Origin: a virus
IMG/VR virus record: IMGVR_UViG_3300023116_000248
Coordinates: 1 to 28,692 of that record
DNA length: 28,692 nt
Reading direction: 5' to 3' (one strand)
Shown here: piece after piece, positions 14,230 to 22,028 of the stretch
How positions within the stretch are numbered: the first letter of the stretch is position 1
Layout: every line of letters begins with the position of its first letter
Program-made: the position numbers and the translations under genes
The notes under the pieces: model-generated
Told to the model about the DNA's origin: nothing
Seen by the model: only the letters and a program-made list of their open reading frames with translations
Databases searched by the model: none

Positions 14230-15404
14230 AAGAGATAATCACGCTAATGGAGCAAATTGTAAGAGAACAAGAAGAGAAAGGAGGGGTCGAAGCAGCACCA
14301 ACTGCAAAAAAAGACACCAAGAATCTTGGTATTGATCTTGGAGAGATTGCAAGCATCTTGATGACTGGTACAGAGTCTGAGAAAATTCGAAAATCATCAG
14401 TTGCGGCATTAAATACTCTAATGGCTAATGCAAACATTGAGATTAATTTCTCTTCAGCAGAAACACTGGTTGATTCTTTTAAATTCTTTGACCTTAAATC
14501 AGAAGAGGTGCTGACTGAAAAGTGCTCAAGTCTCGGTGGTTTGGTATCAAAGTTCGCACTGACAGCAGGGCTTATCTCAATCCTAGAGCAATTTAATGCT
14601 GTATCCGCTGGGTTTGTTAATGAAGCATATATTGCAACTCTAATGGGAGGAAAGTCTGTTCCGGTTGGAGCAGGTGGCATTGAGGACATTGCAGTTCAGC
14701 AGAATGGAGAGAGGGTCGGTATATCTCTTAAGACTAAAGTAACAGAAAAACTTGGTGGTTCATTTGGTAACTTGTTGGAGACCCTTTCTATTCCTTATAG
14801 CCTACCAGCCGATAAGCAAATTAAAAGAATTAGAGGTGAAGATACAAAGACTGGTGTTGATGGTGACAGAAGGTTTGTCAAACCACCAGAAAATCCAGTT
14901 AACCCTGGCGGTCTGTATTATCTTTCTTTCATAAAACAAGATGACGGAATGACCATTGCAGCCTACAAGATAAAGACGTCCGACATCATCGGTTCAGCAA
15001 AACCAGACGAAAATGGATTCTATAACATCGAGGAACTCAACAATGTTCTTGCTTCCAAGTCGCCAGATGTAGAAGAAAAAGCATACTATACATTGGGTGC
15101 AGCTTTAAGCCCACAAGACTTTAATGATGCTCTAAGGTCTGAAATGTCTGAGGTTTTTGATTCTCTCATGGTTCTTGATGGATGGTACGGAGAATTTAAA
15201 GAGATGTTGATAAACTATATCTCAACACTGGATAGATCTAGCTTTGACGAGTTTCAGAACTATCTGGACTCTGGATCAAACTTTACCTTTAAGGCATTCA
15301 GCCAGAACGCTTGTGACCAGAATATGATGCAAGAAAATAAAAATAACTCCTTGTCTGAACTTGAGCTTCTAATGGAGCAAGTGGTTAGAGAAATAATTTC
15401 TTAA
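14226..15404 (+). CDS. Unknown phage protein with matching motifs at both ends
   Basis: This 392-residue protein overlaps the endolysin gene by ATGA. The N-terminus reads I-T-L-M-E-Q-I-V-R-E-Q and the C-terminus L-E-L-L-M-E-Q-V-V-R-E-I-I-S-stop, so the same helix motif caps both ends. The middle contains G-I-E-D154-I-A-V-Q then E-R-V-G-I-S167-L-K169-T-K, a strand-turn-strand resembling a PD-(D/E)xK core and the pattern in the protein at 8732. A glycine/proline-rich segment (P-P-E-N-P-V-N-P-G-G) follows. It could be a virion protein with targeting tails or a nuclease; neither is proven. Confidence 0.65.
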   Translation: MKEIITLMEQIVREQEEKGGVEAAPTAKKDTKNLGIDLGEIASILMTGTESEKIRKSSVAALNTLMANANIEINFSSAETLVDSFKFFDLKSEEVLTEKCSSLGGLVSKFALTAGLISILEQFNAVSAGFVNEAYIATLMGGKSVPVGAGGIEDIAVQQNGERVGISLKTKVTEKLGGSFGNLLETLSIPYSLPADKQIKRIRGEDTKTGVDGDRRFVKPPENPVNPGGLYYLSFIKQDDGMTIAAYKIKTSDIIGSAKPDENGFYNIEELNNVLASKSPDVEEKAYYTLGAALSPQDFNDALRSEMSEVFDSLMVLDGWYGEFKEMLINYISTLDRSSFDEFQNYLDSGSNFTFKAFSQNACDQNMMQENKNNSLSELELLMEQVVREIIS

Positions 15405-15420
15405 AAGTTTATCTTTTTTC

Positions 15421-15449
15421 TTGACAACCAGCTCCGAAGCGGTTATATT
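15421..15449 (+). promoter_or_regulatory. Promoter of groEL
   Basis: TTGACA (15421-15426), a 17-nt spacer and TATATT (15444-15449). Immediately upstream is the block AAAAGTTTATCTTTTTTC (15403-15420), an A/T-rich element seen before several other promoters here, possibly an UP element or weak terminator. Confidence 0.8.
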
Positions 15450-15478
15450 AGGAATATAAAATAACTTTGGAGGAAAAA

Positions 15479-17047
15479 GTGAAACATTACAAAGATGGTC
15501 AACCCCTTAATGCGAAAATCATTGAGGGCGTTGACGTTTTAGCAGACAACGTAGCAACAACTCTCGGTCCTCGTGGTCGTAATGTTGCTCTTTACCACAA
15601 GGATCAAAATGTCCCTGTGATCACAAAAGATGGCGTTACGGTAGCGAAGTTCGTTACATTTGATGATCCCTTCATGAATCTTGGAGCACAAGTCATCAAG
15701 CAAGCAGCCGAACAATCAGTCAATGTTGCTGGTGATGGAACAACCACTGCAACCGTTCTTGCACGTAGCATCTTAAAGACCGCACAACAGTATCTTATCT
15801 CTGGTGTTTCTCCTGTAGAAATGAAGAGAGGTATGGACAAGGCAGTTGATGCGATTTGCGACCGTCTAACAGAAATGTCGAGACCAATACAGACCGTTGA
15901 TGACATTAAGCACATCGCAACAATTTCAGCAAACAACGATGATTCGATTGGAACTTTGATTGCGACAGCAGTCGATAGGGCTGGCAAGGATGGCTCTGTG
16001 CTCGTGGAAGAAGCTCGAAGCATGTCTACCTCTCTTGACTTGATTGAGGGCTTTAGATTTGATTCTGGCTATGTTTCCAATAAGTTTATCAACAATGAAC
16101 GAAATGGAACAGTAGAGTACGAAAACCCTCTTATCCTGATTACAGACGAGAAGGTTGAGCATATTGAGCAAATCATGCCCACCCTAGAGGTTGCTGCAAG
16201 AGACAATCGACCGCTATTGATCGTTGCAAATGATTTCGAAGGTCAAGCATTGGCAGCTTTGATTGCGAACGCAGTGCGTGGAACAATGAAAATCTGTGCT
16301 GTGAAAGCACCTCGTTATGGTGAGGAGCGAAGAAACATTTTGCGAGACCTTTGCACAACCATTGGTGCAACATTTATCACCAGAGAGGACGGATATGTTC
16401 TTGCTGATGTTAAACTGACACACTTTGGTGGATGCAAAAGAATTAACGTTCTCAAGGGATGGACAACAATCGTAGGAGGAAAAGGAAATGGTGAGGAGAT
16501 CGATACGCGCATTGAGGCGATTAAAAACGAGATACAACAAACTGACAACCTATCTGAGTGTGAACGACTTCAGGAACGTATCACTCGACTTGCTTCGGGA
16601 GTCGCAGTTATCAAAGTCGGAGCCGCCACAGAAGTAGAGATGATTGAGAAGAAGCATCGTATTGATGATGCTTTGGAAGCTGTCAGAGCAGCAAGGGAAC
16701 TGGGTACACTACCTGGCGGTGGCGTGGCTCTTGTAAGAGCAACCACTGATCTGGTGATTGACACAGACAACGGTGAACAAGCAATCGGTGCTCAAGTGAT
16801 CTTACAAGCCTGCCAAGCACCAATCAGACAAATGGCAACAAATGCCGGAGAGTCTGCTGACATTATTGTTGCGAAAATCAAAGACCAGACTGGTGACAAT
16901 GGTTATGATTTCTTGAGGAGAGAGGTAGTTAATATGTATGAACGAGGGATCATTGATCCTTGCAAAGTTACAACCTCGGCTCTGAGGAATGCAACCTCGG
17001 CAGCTGGTACTTTGTTGACAACATCGCATGCTATTGTTGATTGCTGA
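15479..17047 (+). CDS. groEL: GroEL-like 60-kDa chaperonin
   Basis: This 522-residue protein starts at GTG with GGAGG (15469-15473). Group I chaperonin motifs are intact: T-L-G-P-R-G-R-N-V near the N-terminus, I-T-K-D-G-V-T-V-A, the ATPase loop G-D86-G-T-T-T-A-T, R-I-D-D-A-L-E-A-V-R-A-A with the hydrolysis Asp, G-G-G-V-A-L near residue 413, and a final A-G-T-L-L-T-T. It is about 25 residues shorter than E. coli GroEL because it stops at A-I-V-D-C and lacks the flexible Gly-Gly-Met tail. No groES lies nearby, so it may work alone (as proposed for phage EL) or with host GroES. It probably folds virion or replication proteins. Confidence 0.96.
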   Translation: MKHYKDGQPLNAKIIEGVDVLADNVATTLGPRGRNVALYHKDQNVPVITKDGVTVAKFVTFDDPFMNLGAQVIKQAAEQSVNVAGDGTTTATVLARSILKTAQQYLISGVSPVEMKRGMDKAVDAICDRLTEMSRPIQTVDDIKHIATISANNDDSIGTLIATAVDRAGKDGSVLVEEARSMSTSLDLIEGFRFDSGYVSNKFINNERNGTVEYENPLILITDEKVEHIEQIMPTLEVAARDNRPLLIVANDFEGQALAALIANAVRGTMKICAVKAPRYGEERRNILRDLCTTIGATFITREDGYVLADVKLTHFGGCKRINVLKGWTTIVGGKGNGEEIDTRIEAIKNEIQQTDNLSECERLQERITRLASGVAVIKVGAATEVEMIEKKHRIDDALEAVRAARELGTLPGGGVALVRATTDLVIDTDNGEQAIGAQVILQACQAPIRQMATNAGESADIIVAKIKDQTGDNGYDFLRREVVNMYERGIIDPCKVTTSALRNATSAAGTLLTTSHAIVDC

Positions 17048-17073
17048 GACTATTTATACCGGAGGCCCTATAG

Positions 17074-17337
17074 ATGGACGATTCTGAAATCAGAGACTTA
17101 AAAGATGCATTGGTCCGACTCACTATGCAAATAGAGAGAATGTCTGATAAGCAAGATGAAATGCTTGAGGATGTTAAGAAGATCAAAGAAGCAATCTACA
17201 ATCCTGATCAAGGACTCTATGCTAGAGTTCGTGACTTGGAACAGTGGAAAGACGGTGTAAGTAAGTTTACTTGGACTGTTGGTATTGCTGTTATGGGTCT
17301 GATTATAGAAGCCATCTACTCCGGTATCTTTAGTTAA
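17074..17337 (+). CDS. Coiled-coil protein with C-terminal membrane span (holin-like)
   Basis: This 87-residue protein starts after ACCGGAGGCCC. Residues 1-45 form a coiled coil (I-E-R-M-S-D-K-Q-D-E-M-L-E-D-V), then Y-N-P-D-Q-G-L-Y-A-R-V-R-D-L-E, then a hydrophobic segment about 66-84 (T-W-T-V-G-I-A-V-M-G-L-I-I). This layout is common for phage XhlA/holin-associated proteins. An endolysin without signal peptide is encoded upstream, so a lysis role is plausible but unproven. Confidence 0.65.
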   Translation: MDDSEIRDLKDALVRLTMQIERMSDKQDEMLEDVKKIKEAIYNPDQGLYARVRDLEQWKDGVSKFTWTVGIAVMGLIIEAIYSGIFS

Positions 17338-17384
17338 CTAATCAACAAGTGTGTTACAAATAAGAAACATATCTTGGAGGAAAA

Positions 17385-17717
17385 ATGAGAGTAAAAATAG
17401 CGTATTCTGTCGAGCTTGATGAGGTCGAGAGTGAGCTAAATGAAATTGGCGGTGGCATTGTTGAGAAACTCAGAGATGCTGCTGCAAAAATCGATAGTGC
17501 ATTTGATCTTTTGCTGGAAAACAGAAATAGTTATGGTAGAAGCTCGGCTATCATCGATGAGGCTAGACGTGCCTTAGTTGGTGCGGATGCAACATTGGCC
17601 GACATGCAGGCAGTTATGTTTGCCCTACAGGGATTTTATGAAGGAGACAAAAATGTTCGCGACGGGAGATCTGGTATGGATACCGCAGGGAGCCTATCTG
17701 ATGCGGAAAAGAAATGA
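17385..17717 (+). CDS. Hypothetical helical protein
   Basis: This 110-residue protein starts after CTTGGAGGAAAA. It has a short strand V-K-I-A-Y-S-V-E-L-D followed by helices rich in Ala and Glu. Its last 65 nt overlap the next gene in another frame, an unusually long overlap. Similar short proteins are common in T4-like marine phages from memory. Function unknown. Confidence 0.65.
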   Translation: MRVKIAYSVELDEVESELNEIGGGIVEKLRDAAAKIDSAFDLLLENRNSYGRSSAIIDEARRALVGADATLADMQAVMFALQGFYEGDKNVRDGRSGMDTAGSLSDAEKK

Positions 17718-17895
17718 AAAAGATAATCTGTTTTCGAATGCTGAAGTTGCAACAAAACCAGTAATAGGAGTATTTGTTGGAGAGGCAGAAAATAGAGATT
17801 ATAAAAAAGTTATGGTAGGAGACACCTTCTACGAGGTTAACAACAAGGAGATAAAATTTTATGTTGAGAGGCGCAAGACCGAATTGGCTAATTGA
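17653..17895 (+). CDS. Small SH3/KOW-like protein of the G-D-L-V family
   Basis: This 80-residue protein starts at ATG 17653 with AAGGAGAC ahead, inside the 3' end of the previous gene. The N-terminus F-A-T-G-D-L-V-W-I-P and later V-I-G-V-F-V-G-E, K-V-M-V-G-D-T-F-Y-E-V and K-F-Y-V-E-R give the strand pattern of the small proteins that fill 21416-28692. It is the family's most upstream member in the window. Function unknown. Confidence 0.65.
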   Translation: MFATGDLVWIPQGAYLMRKRNEKDNLFSNAEVATKPVIGVFVGEAENRDYKKVMVGDTFYEVNNKEIKFYVERRKTELAN

Positions 17896-18157
17896 GCTAG
17901 TTGAGGTGATGGAGTACGAAGGTTCATATAGATTAATTGAGTTCTATGTGAACCCAAGACATGTTGTATCTGTTGAGGACCATATGCCCACACCCCATCT
18001 GATAGAAGAGACTCAGAGGATTGGGCTTGCTAAGAGAATCGAATTTAGCACAATAACTCTTAAAGAATATGGTACACCCAAGCGAGTCATAGTTGTCGGT
18101 TCAGCTCGATCCATCTCCGAGAAAATTAATAACAGAAGAGGGTTACTGAAGGGATGA
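17861..18157 (+). CDS. Small hypothetical protein
   Basis: This 98-residue protein begins at ATG 17861 after AAGGAGATAA and overlaps the upstream gene by 35 nt. It appears alpha/beta, with R-L-I-E-F-Y-V-N-P-R-H-V-V-S-V and a final K-R-V-I-V-V-G-S-A. The N-P-x-H-V pattern recalls short phage regulatory-like proteins, but no assignment is justified. Linked by ATGA to the glutaredoxin gene. Confidence 0.65.
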   Translation: MLRGARPNWLIELVEVMEYEGSYRLIEFYVNPRHVVSVEDHMPTPHLIEETQRIGLAKRIEFSTITLKEYGTPKRVIVVGSARSISEKINNRRGLLKG

Positions 18158-18420
18158 CTTATTTTAAAATTATAGCCAAAAAAGACTGCGTGTTCTGTTT
18201 GAAGGCTAGGATTCTACTTATGGAGCGTGGTGAGAATTTTGAGTTCTGTGACGTTGACAGCAGCCCAGAGTTATTACAGGCATACAAGGCTAATTATAAG
18301 CACAGTACTGTTCCAATGATCCTAATGAAGGATACTGGGAGTAAGTATGAAAAGTTTATCGGTGGCTTTAGTGAACTGGTAGAACTGTTCCGCACCAGAG
18401 AAAAATTGGAGGTAAAGTGA
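18154..18420 (+). CDS. Glutaredoxin
   Basis: This 88-residue protein has the thioredoxin-fold glutaredoxin signatures: redox motif C12-V-F-C15, cis-proline motif S-T-V-P54, and G-G-F-S-E-L near residue 70. It would pass electrons from glutathione or thioredoxin reductase to disulfides; in phages it usually serves ribonucleotide reductase, though no nrd gene is in the window. A third Cys (C32) is present. The start overlaps the previous TGA. Confidence 0.9.
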   Translation: MTYFKIIAKKDCVFCLKARILLMERGENFEFCDVDSSPELLQAYKANYKHSTVPMILMKDTGSKYEKFIGGFSELVELFRTREKLEVK

Positions 18421-18563
18421 AAAATGGAAAGAAAAACGAAAAAATCTACAAAGAAGACGACAGCACCTGTTCTTGTGTCTGCATTAATGATGAGATTTTA
18501 CAATTCCAAACTTCGCACAATAAACAAGCGATAACAACCAATAATTTCTGGGGGCTACAATGA
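18417..18563 (+). CDS. Tiny ORF, frame uncertain
   Basis: A 48-residue GTG ORF fits exactly between its neighbours with GTGA and ATGA overlaps and contains C-S-C-V-C. A second frame offers a 36-residue very basic peptide from ATG 18424 to 18534 (K-K-S-T-K-K-T-T). One GGAGG (18408-18412) is 4 nt from the GTG and 11 nt from the ATG, so spacing does not decide. At most one is likely real. Confidence 0.35.
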   Translation: MKNGKKNEKIYKEDDSTCSCVCINDEILQFQTSHNKQAITTNNFWGLQ

Positions 18564-19750
18564 TTTGGCTATTGAGTTCATTACTGAGCGTTGCTTCGGC
18601 AGACGCTCTTAATGCAGTTGAGACTAGCTATACGGGTGCTACTATCCTGCAAGGTGATACTGATGTCTGGTTCGCTAATGTAACGGATGCGAACTATGAG
18701 CATTCTGATTATGCTTATGGGTTTTTCGAGGGTAATACCCTGTATGTTGGAAACTCTGATCAATACGGAAACTCTATCGATGCTATCGTAGAGTTCTTCT
18801 GGTTTCAGTCGTCCATTGATAGAGGTTCTGACTTCTATGTTGGTGTGGTCAAAGTGCGAGCAACTCCTGGCCGTGACTGTCCTTGGTATCTTGGAGGAAC
18901 TGATTGTGAACTCTGGGCCGACGACTGGCAGGACTGGGGTGAGTACCCTGTTGTTTCTGTTGAGGCCATCACAGATGTGTCCAGAGAACAAGGTGCATTC
19001 CGTTGGGACTGGGCTGTTCCATTTGAGAACTATGGTATTGATGCCTATGGTCAGGTAAGTATCTCAAATCGTTATGGAATTGGAGCAAATGCATCGGCTG
19101 GCGCAGAAGGATCTGCCATGACCGCCCTCAGTCTCCCTGAAGGAACAAACATCAATGGTGTCCCTGTTAATGGAAGTGCTCAAGGTTCTGCGGAGATCCA
19201 ATCAAAAGGTTATCTCAATTCTGAATTCATGGTCCAGACTCAATATGAAACTACCCTTTATGAATGGGATGTGTTTGTGAATGGCCGTGCTGATCTGATG
19301 GCGTGGGACACCTACCTGAACCTTGGAGTAAGAGCAAATCAATCTGCTTATTATGAATACTTCCTTCCAATTCAGGTTGAGACTGGTCACAATTTCTATA
19401 TGGACCAATTCAACTTTGTTTCTAACTTTGACATCGGAAACATAAATCCATTCGCTTATGAGTTGGGACTTAGCCTTCAGGGTGTTGAGATCGCACCACC
19501 ACTCTATGAAGAGCCAGAAGAAGAGCCTGAGCCGTCCTCAGAGCCTACTGAGGAGCCGATAGAAGAACCAGAGGAAGAAGACACTGCTGTTCCTGATCAA
19601 GAAGACACAGGCGATTCTGAAGCCTCTGAAGACAGATTGGAACTAGATGGCGACACACCTGAACGTGTAAAGGCTGGTTGTAACTCGATTGATAAAGCAG
19701 TTTGGTTGAGTCTTTTAGTTATACCATTCATTCTGAGGAGAAGAGAGTGA
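18560..19750 (+). CDS. Secreted surface protein with MYXO-CTERM-like C-terminal anchor
   Basis: This 396-residue protein has a short signal peptide (residues 1-14, I-W-L-L-S-S-L-L-S-V-A-S-A). The body (about 20-310) is rich in aromatic, Asn, Gly and acidic residues and looks all-beta; it has paired cysteines (R-D-C-P-W-Y ... D-C-E-L-W). Residues about 315-365 are a Glu/Pro/Ser/Thr linker with E-D-T-A and E-D-T-G. The end is A-G-C-N-S, then W-L-S-L-L-V-I-P-F-I-L, then R-R-R-E. A Gly-Cys, one membrane span and an Arg cluster match MYXO-CTERM/GlyGly-CTERM-type sorting tails. The protein is probably displayed on the infected cell surface. Role unknown; superinfection exclusion or surface remodelling are possibilities. 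Confidence 0.75.
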   Translation: MIWLLSSLLSVASADALNAVETSYTGATILQGDTDVWFANVTDANYEHSDYAYGFFEGNTLYVGNSDQYGNSIDAIVEFFWFQSSIDRGSDFYVGVVKVRATPGRDCPWYLGGTDCELWADDWQDWGEYPVVSVEAITDVSREQGAFRWDWAVPFENYGIDAYGQVSISNRYGIGANASAGAEGSAMTALSLPEGTNINGVPVNGSAQGSAEIQSKGYLNSEFMVQTQYETTLYEWDVFVNGRADLMAWDTYLNLGVRANQSAYYEYFLPIQVETGHNFYMDQFNFVSNFDIGNINPFAYELGLSLQGVEIAPPLYEEPEEEPEPSSEPTEEPIEEPEEEDTAVPDQEDTGDSEASEDRLELDGDTPERVKAGCNSIDKAVWLSLLVIPFILRRRE

Positions 19751-20049
19751 CCTATCGTCCATTGCCAGATTTTTTATATATTTCTAGGTCTGAAATCGAC
19801 GGGCACGGTCTTTTTACTTCCAAATCTTTAGAGAGCGATTTTGTACTTGGGATTACTCACGTCAAAGATAATCGATTTGAGGATAATTATATTAGAACAC
19901 CACTGGGTGGTTTCTTTAATCACTCTGAGGATCCAAACTGTGAGGCTTATATCGTCGATGACTATATTATGCTAAAAACAATCAAGCCGATTAATGCAGG
20001 CGAAGAGATTACAGTGTTTTATTGGCTGTACTCAATTGATGAAAATTAA
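19747..20049 (+). CDS. SET-domain protein (putative lysine methyltransferase)
   Basis: This 100-residue protein starts at GTG overlapping the upstream TGA, with GAGGAG ahead. It is a minimal SET domain: G19-H-G-L-F near the start, then G-G-F-F-N58-H-S-E-D-P-N-C65 (AdoMet and pseudoknot motif), and A-G-E86-E-I-T-V-F-Y92-W-L-Y95. There are no pre- or post-SET domains, as in Chlorella virus vSET. The family transfers methyl groups to lysines of proteins. The target here is unknown; the flanking genes encode exported proteins, but this one has no signal peptide. Confidence 0.88.
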   Translation: MTYRPLPDFLYISRSEIDGHGLFTSKSLESDFVLGITHVKDNRFEDNYIRTPLGGFFNHSEDPNCEAYIVDDYIMLKTIKPINAGEEITVFYWLYSIDEN

Positions 20050-20064
20050 TTTACGGAGGAGAGA

Positions 20065-20643
20065 ATGATTCTATTATTGATACTTAATGCCCTAGCAGGT
20101 CAGCCCCCTGAGACTGTAGCAAAAGAGCCAGTAATAGTAGAGAACAAACCACCAGAAGTTTACATTGACGGAGCACTAATTGTTGACGAGACAAGTGTTC
20201 TAAATCAAGCTCACGTCGATTCAGTTATAAGTGGCCTAGCTGCACAGTATGCCCACCACTATTTTCCAACAGATTTGGAGCCGATCATTTTCGATGACTT
20301 TAGTAATTCTTATGCTGAGGATTGCAACTACCAACTGAATACTTATGAGTGCTCTTTAAATAATGATCACTGGACTGTGATGACAAACATTCACATGACC
20401 AAAGAGGTTCTTGGTGTGTCAATGAAAATTTACGATAATTACGGTAAACTTCGAGCAGCATCCGCAACAAATTTAGTGGTTAAGACAGAGTGCCGAAGAC
20501 CTCCTCGTAGAAGGATACCACACCCCACCCAAGGGTCTGCGCCATACGACCCACCAGAGGAGTGTAAAGAGGTTTATCCTCGCCTATTATCCAAATCTTT
20601 AAGTCAATCAATCAAGATTTTATTTAGCAACATTCGTCCGTAA
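20065..20643 (+). CDS. Secreted hypothetical protein
   Basis: This 192-residue protein starts after ACGGAGGAGAG. Residues 1-12 are a very short hydrophobic signal (I-L-L-L-I-L-N-A-L-A-G), then a Pro/Glu-rich segment. The folded part has four cysteines (D-C-N-Y, Y-E-C-S, E-C-R-R, E-C-K-E) that could form two disulfides in the periplasm, and a basic proline-rich loop (R-R-P-P-R-R-R). The stop codon lies in the stem of a terminator. No family recognised. Confidence 0.7.
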   Translation: MILLLILNALAGQPPETVAKEPVIVENKPPEVYIDGALIVDETSVLNQAHVDSVISGLAAQYAHHYFPTDLEPIIFDDFSNSYAEDCNYQLNTYECSLNNDHWTVMTNIHMTKEVLGVSMKIYDNYGKLRAASATNLVVKTECRRPPRRRIPHPTQGSAPYDPPEECKEVYPRLLSKSLSQSIKILFSNIRP

Positions 20644-20666
20644 GCCCGATGGCTACGGACTTTTTT
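20636..20666 (+). terminator. Intrinsic terminator
   Basis: GTCCGTA (20636-20642) pairs with TACGGAC (20654-20660); the inner AGCC/GGC extends the stem past a bulged A, and six T follow. It ends the 18560-20643 transcription unit; the stop codon of that gene is in the left arm. Confidence 0.9.
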
Positions 20667-20724
20667 ATTATAGCCTTTTACTTTTTTGTTTTTTCGTTCC
20701 CTATTTACTTATGAGGACGATGAT

Positions 20725-21426
20725 ATGAAATTAAAATTACTATTCTTGGCATTGATGATGTTTCTGAGTACTTCCTTTACTCACACAACCGAATGGTCCG
20801 ATGAATATATTCGAGATGTTAATCCTTTTTCTAACATTGGCATGAAGAATGCAATAAGGTCATCTGTGCAAATCCATTCTTTCGTTGATGGTAAGCCGTT
20901 TAGCTTTGGGTCTGGAAATTATTTTAGACTCGGAAAACATAGGTTTATTCTGACGGCTGCTCATGTCGTTGACAAAGCCGACAGTGTTCTGGTTGTCGAG
21001 AGAAGCATGGATGGAGTAATCGGAACAGTAGTGTACCAGAACGATAAGACTGATGTGGCAATCCTTAGATTGGATCAAAACCTAAAACACACAAAGCCCA
21101 TATATTACAGAACCGCTCATGAGAATTTGATGGGAGAATCAGTATACTATGTTGGTCACCCAGCAGGAGTTACTTTCTTCGTAGAGGAAGGGATCTTCTC
21201 TGGTTATCATGCAGAAAGACTTCTTGTCAATGTTTATGGTTACCCCGGCTCTAGCGGGTCTGTACTGTTTGATGATGATGGTCGTGTTGTTGGTGTTCTG
21301 TCTGCGGTCAAGGCAGAAGTAATTGCTGGGATGATCCCAGTTTACTTGTCTCAATTGACTCTAGCAGCTGACACCAGTTACCTAGACGACATAATTATAG
21401 GACAAATTTTAAGAGATGGAGAATAA
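20725..21426 (+). CDS. Exported trypsin-like serine protease
   Basis: This 233-residue protein is taken from ATG 20725 (upstream in-frame start ignored) with GAGGA ahead. Residues 1-20 form a signal peptide (K-L-K-L-L-F-L-A-L-M-M-F-L-S). The chymotrypsin-fold triad is visible: H80 in T-A-A-H-V, D110 in K-T-D-V-A-I-L and S177 in G-Y-P-G-S-S-G-S, followed by G-R-V-V-G-V-L. There is no PDZ domain, unlike DegP/HtrA. It probably acts in the periplasm or outside, on the host envelope or on its exported neighbours. The next gene overlaps by 11 nt. Confidence 0.88.
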   Translation: MKLKLLFLALMMFLSTSFTHTTEWSDEYIRDVNPFSNIGMKNAIRSSVQIHSFVDGKPFSFGSGNYFRLGKHRFILTAAHVVDKADSVLVVERSMDGVIGTVVYQNDKTDVAILRLDQNLKHTKPIYYRTAHENLMGESVYYVGHPAGVTFFVEEGIFSGYHAERLLVNVYGYPGSSGSVLFDDDGRVVGVLSAVKAEVIAGMIPVYLSQLTLAADTSYLDDIIIGQILRDGE

Positions 21427-21661
21427 AGATCAAGTACCGGAAAAATATAAAGAAGGTACTCTCATAAATGACAACGGCAGAATAGGTATCATTTATAGAG
21501 AGATACGGGCAGGTACGTGGTCAACTCATCCCTTGTTTAACTGGAGAACAAATTACGAGATATACTACTCCGATGGCATGATCTCTATAATGGGCAAGGC
21601 TACGATTGATAGACTGATAGAAGAAGGAACAATCAAGATACTGGAAGTCCCAGAGGATTAG
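21416..21661 (+). CDS. Small SH3/KOW-like protein
   Basis: This 81-residue protein overlaps the protease gene by 11 nt. The pattern E-G-T-L-I-N-D-N-G-R-I-G-I-I-Y, then Y-E-I-Y-Y-S-D-G, then T-I-K-I-L-E-V parallels the G-D-L-V family (strand, short loop, G-I-G-I-I strand, V-x-W-like strand, L-E-V end). It is a divergent member. Confidence 0.6.
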   Translation: MENKDQVPEKYKEGTLINDNGRIGIIYREIRAGTWSTHPLFNWRTNYEIYYSDGMISIMGKATIDRLIEEGTIKILEVPED

Positions 21662-21711
21662 CATGCTACCCTGCTGCCCCACTGGGTATACACGTCGTAG
21701 GAGGGCAACGT

Positions 21712-22008
21712 GTGGATTACAAAAAACATGACTTAGTACTGGTATCGGATGGAAACTCTGCAATGACTTGTATTGTTCTCCACGATAAACTATCAGATTA
21801 TTTTCATGATGAGCTTGGGTCTTTTTATTTTTGTTGGGTCATCGAGCTTTCTTCTTACATAGTGGTGTATGATTATGAAATAATTGAACTTCTTGCTAAA
21901 GATTTTGTGCTAGATTTTCTCCCAGACTTTGATTTCACAAATTATATGGATGAAAATGATTTGTTTGAGAAATTAAAAAGTGCGCTTGGCAAAATTGGCT
22001 ACGAGTAA
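21712..22008 (+). CDS. Small hypothetical protein, divergent G-D-L-V family
   Basis: This 98-residue protein starts at GTG 21712 with GGAGGG (21700-21705). The N-terminus K-K-H-D-L-V-L-V-S-D-G-N-S-A-M-T-C-I-V-L recalls the family fold, followed by a longer acidic helical tail (D-E-N-D-L-F-E-K-L-K). Function unknown. Confidence 0.6.
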   Translation: MDYKKHDLVLVSDGNSAMTCIVLHDKLSDYFHDELGSFYFCWVIELSSYIVVYDYEIIELLAKDFVLDFLPDFDFTNYMDENDLFEKLKSALGKIGYE

Positions 22009-22028
22009 TTATCGGCATTTATCCGAGA

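Noticed and set aside
17385-18157. A groES gene near groEL
   Set aside because: None of the small proteins here shows GroES features such as the mobile loop or a K-P-L-x-D-R-V start.
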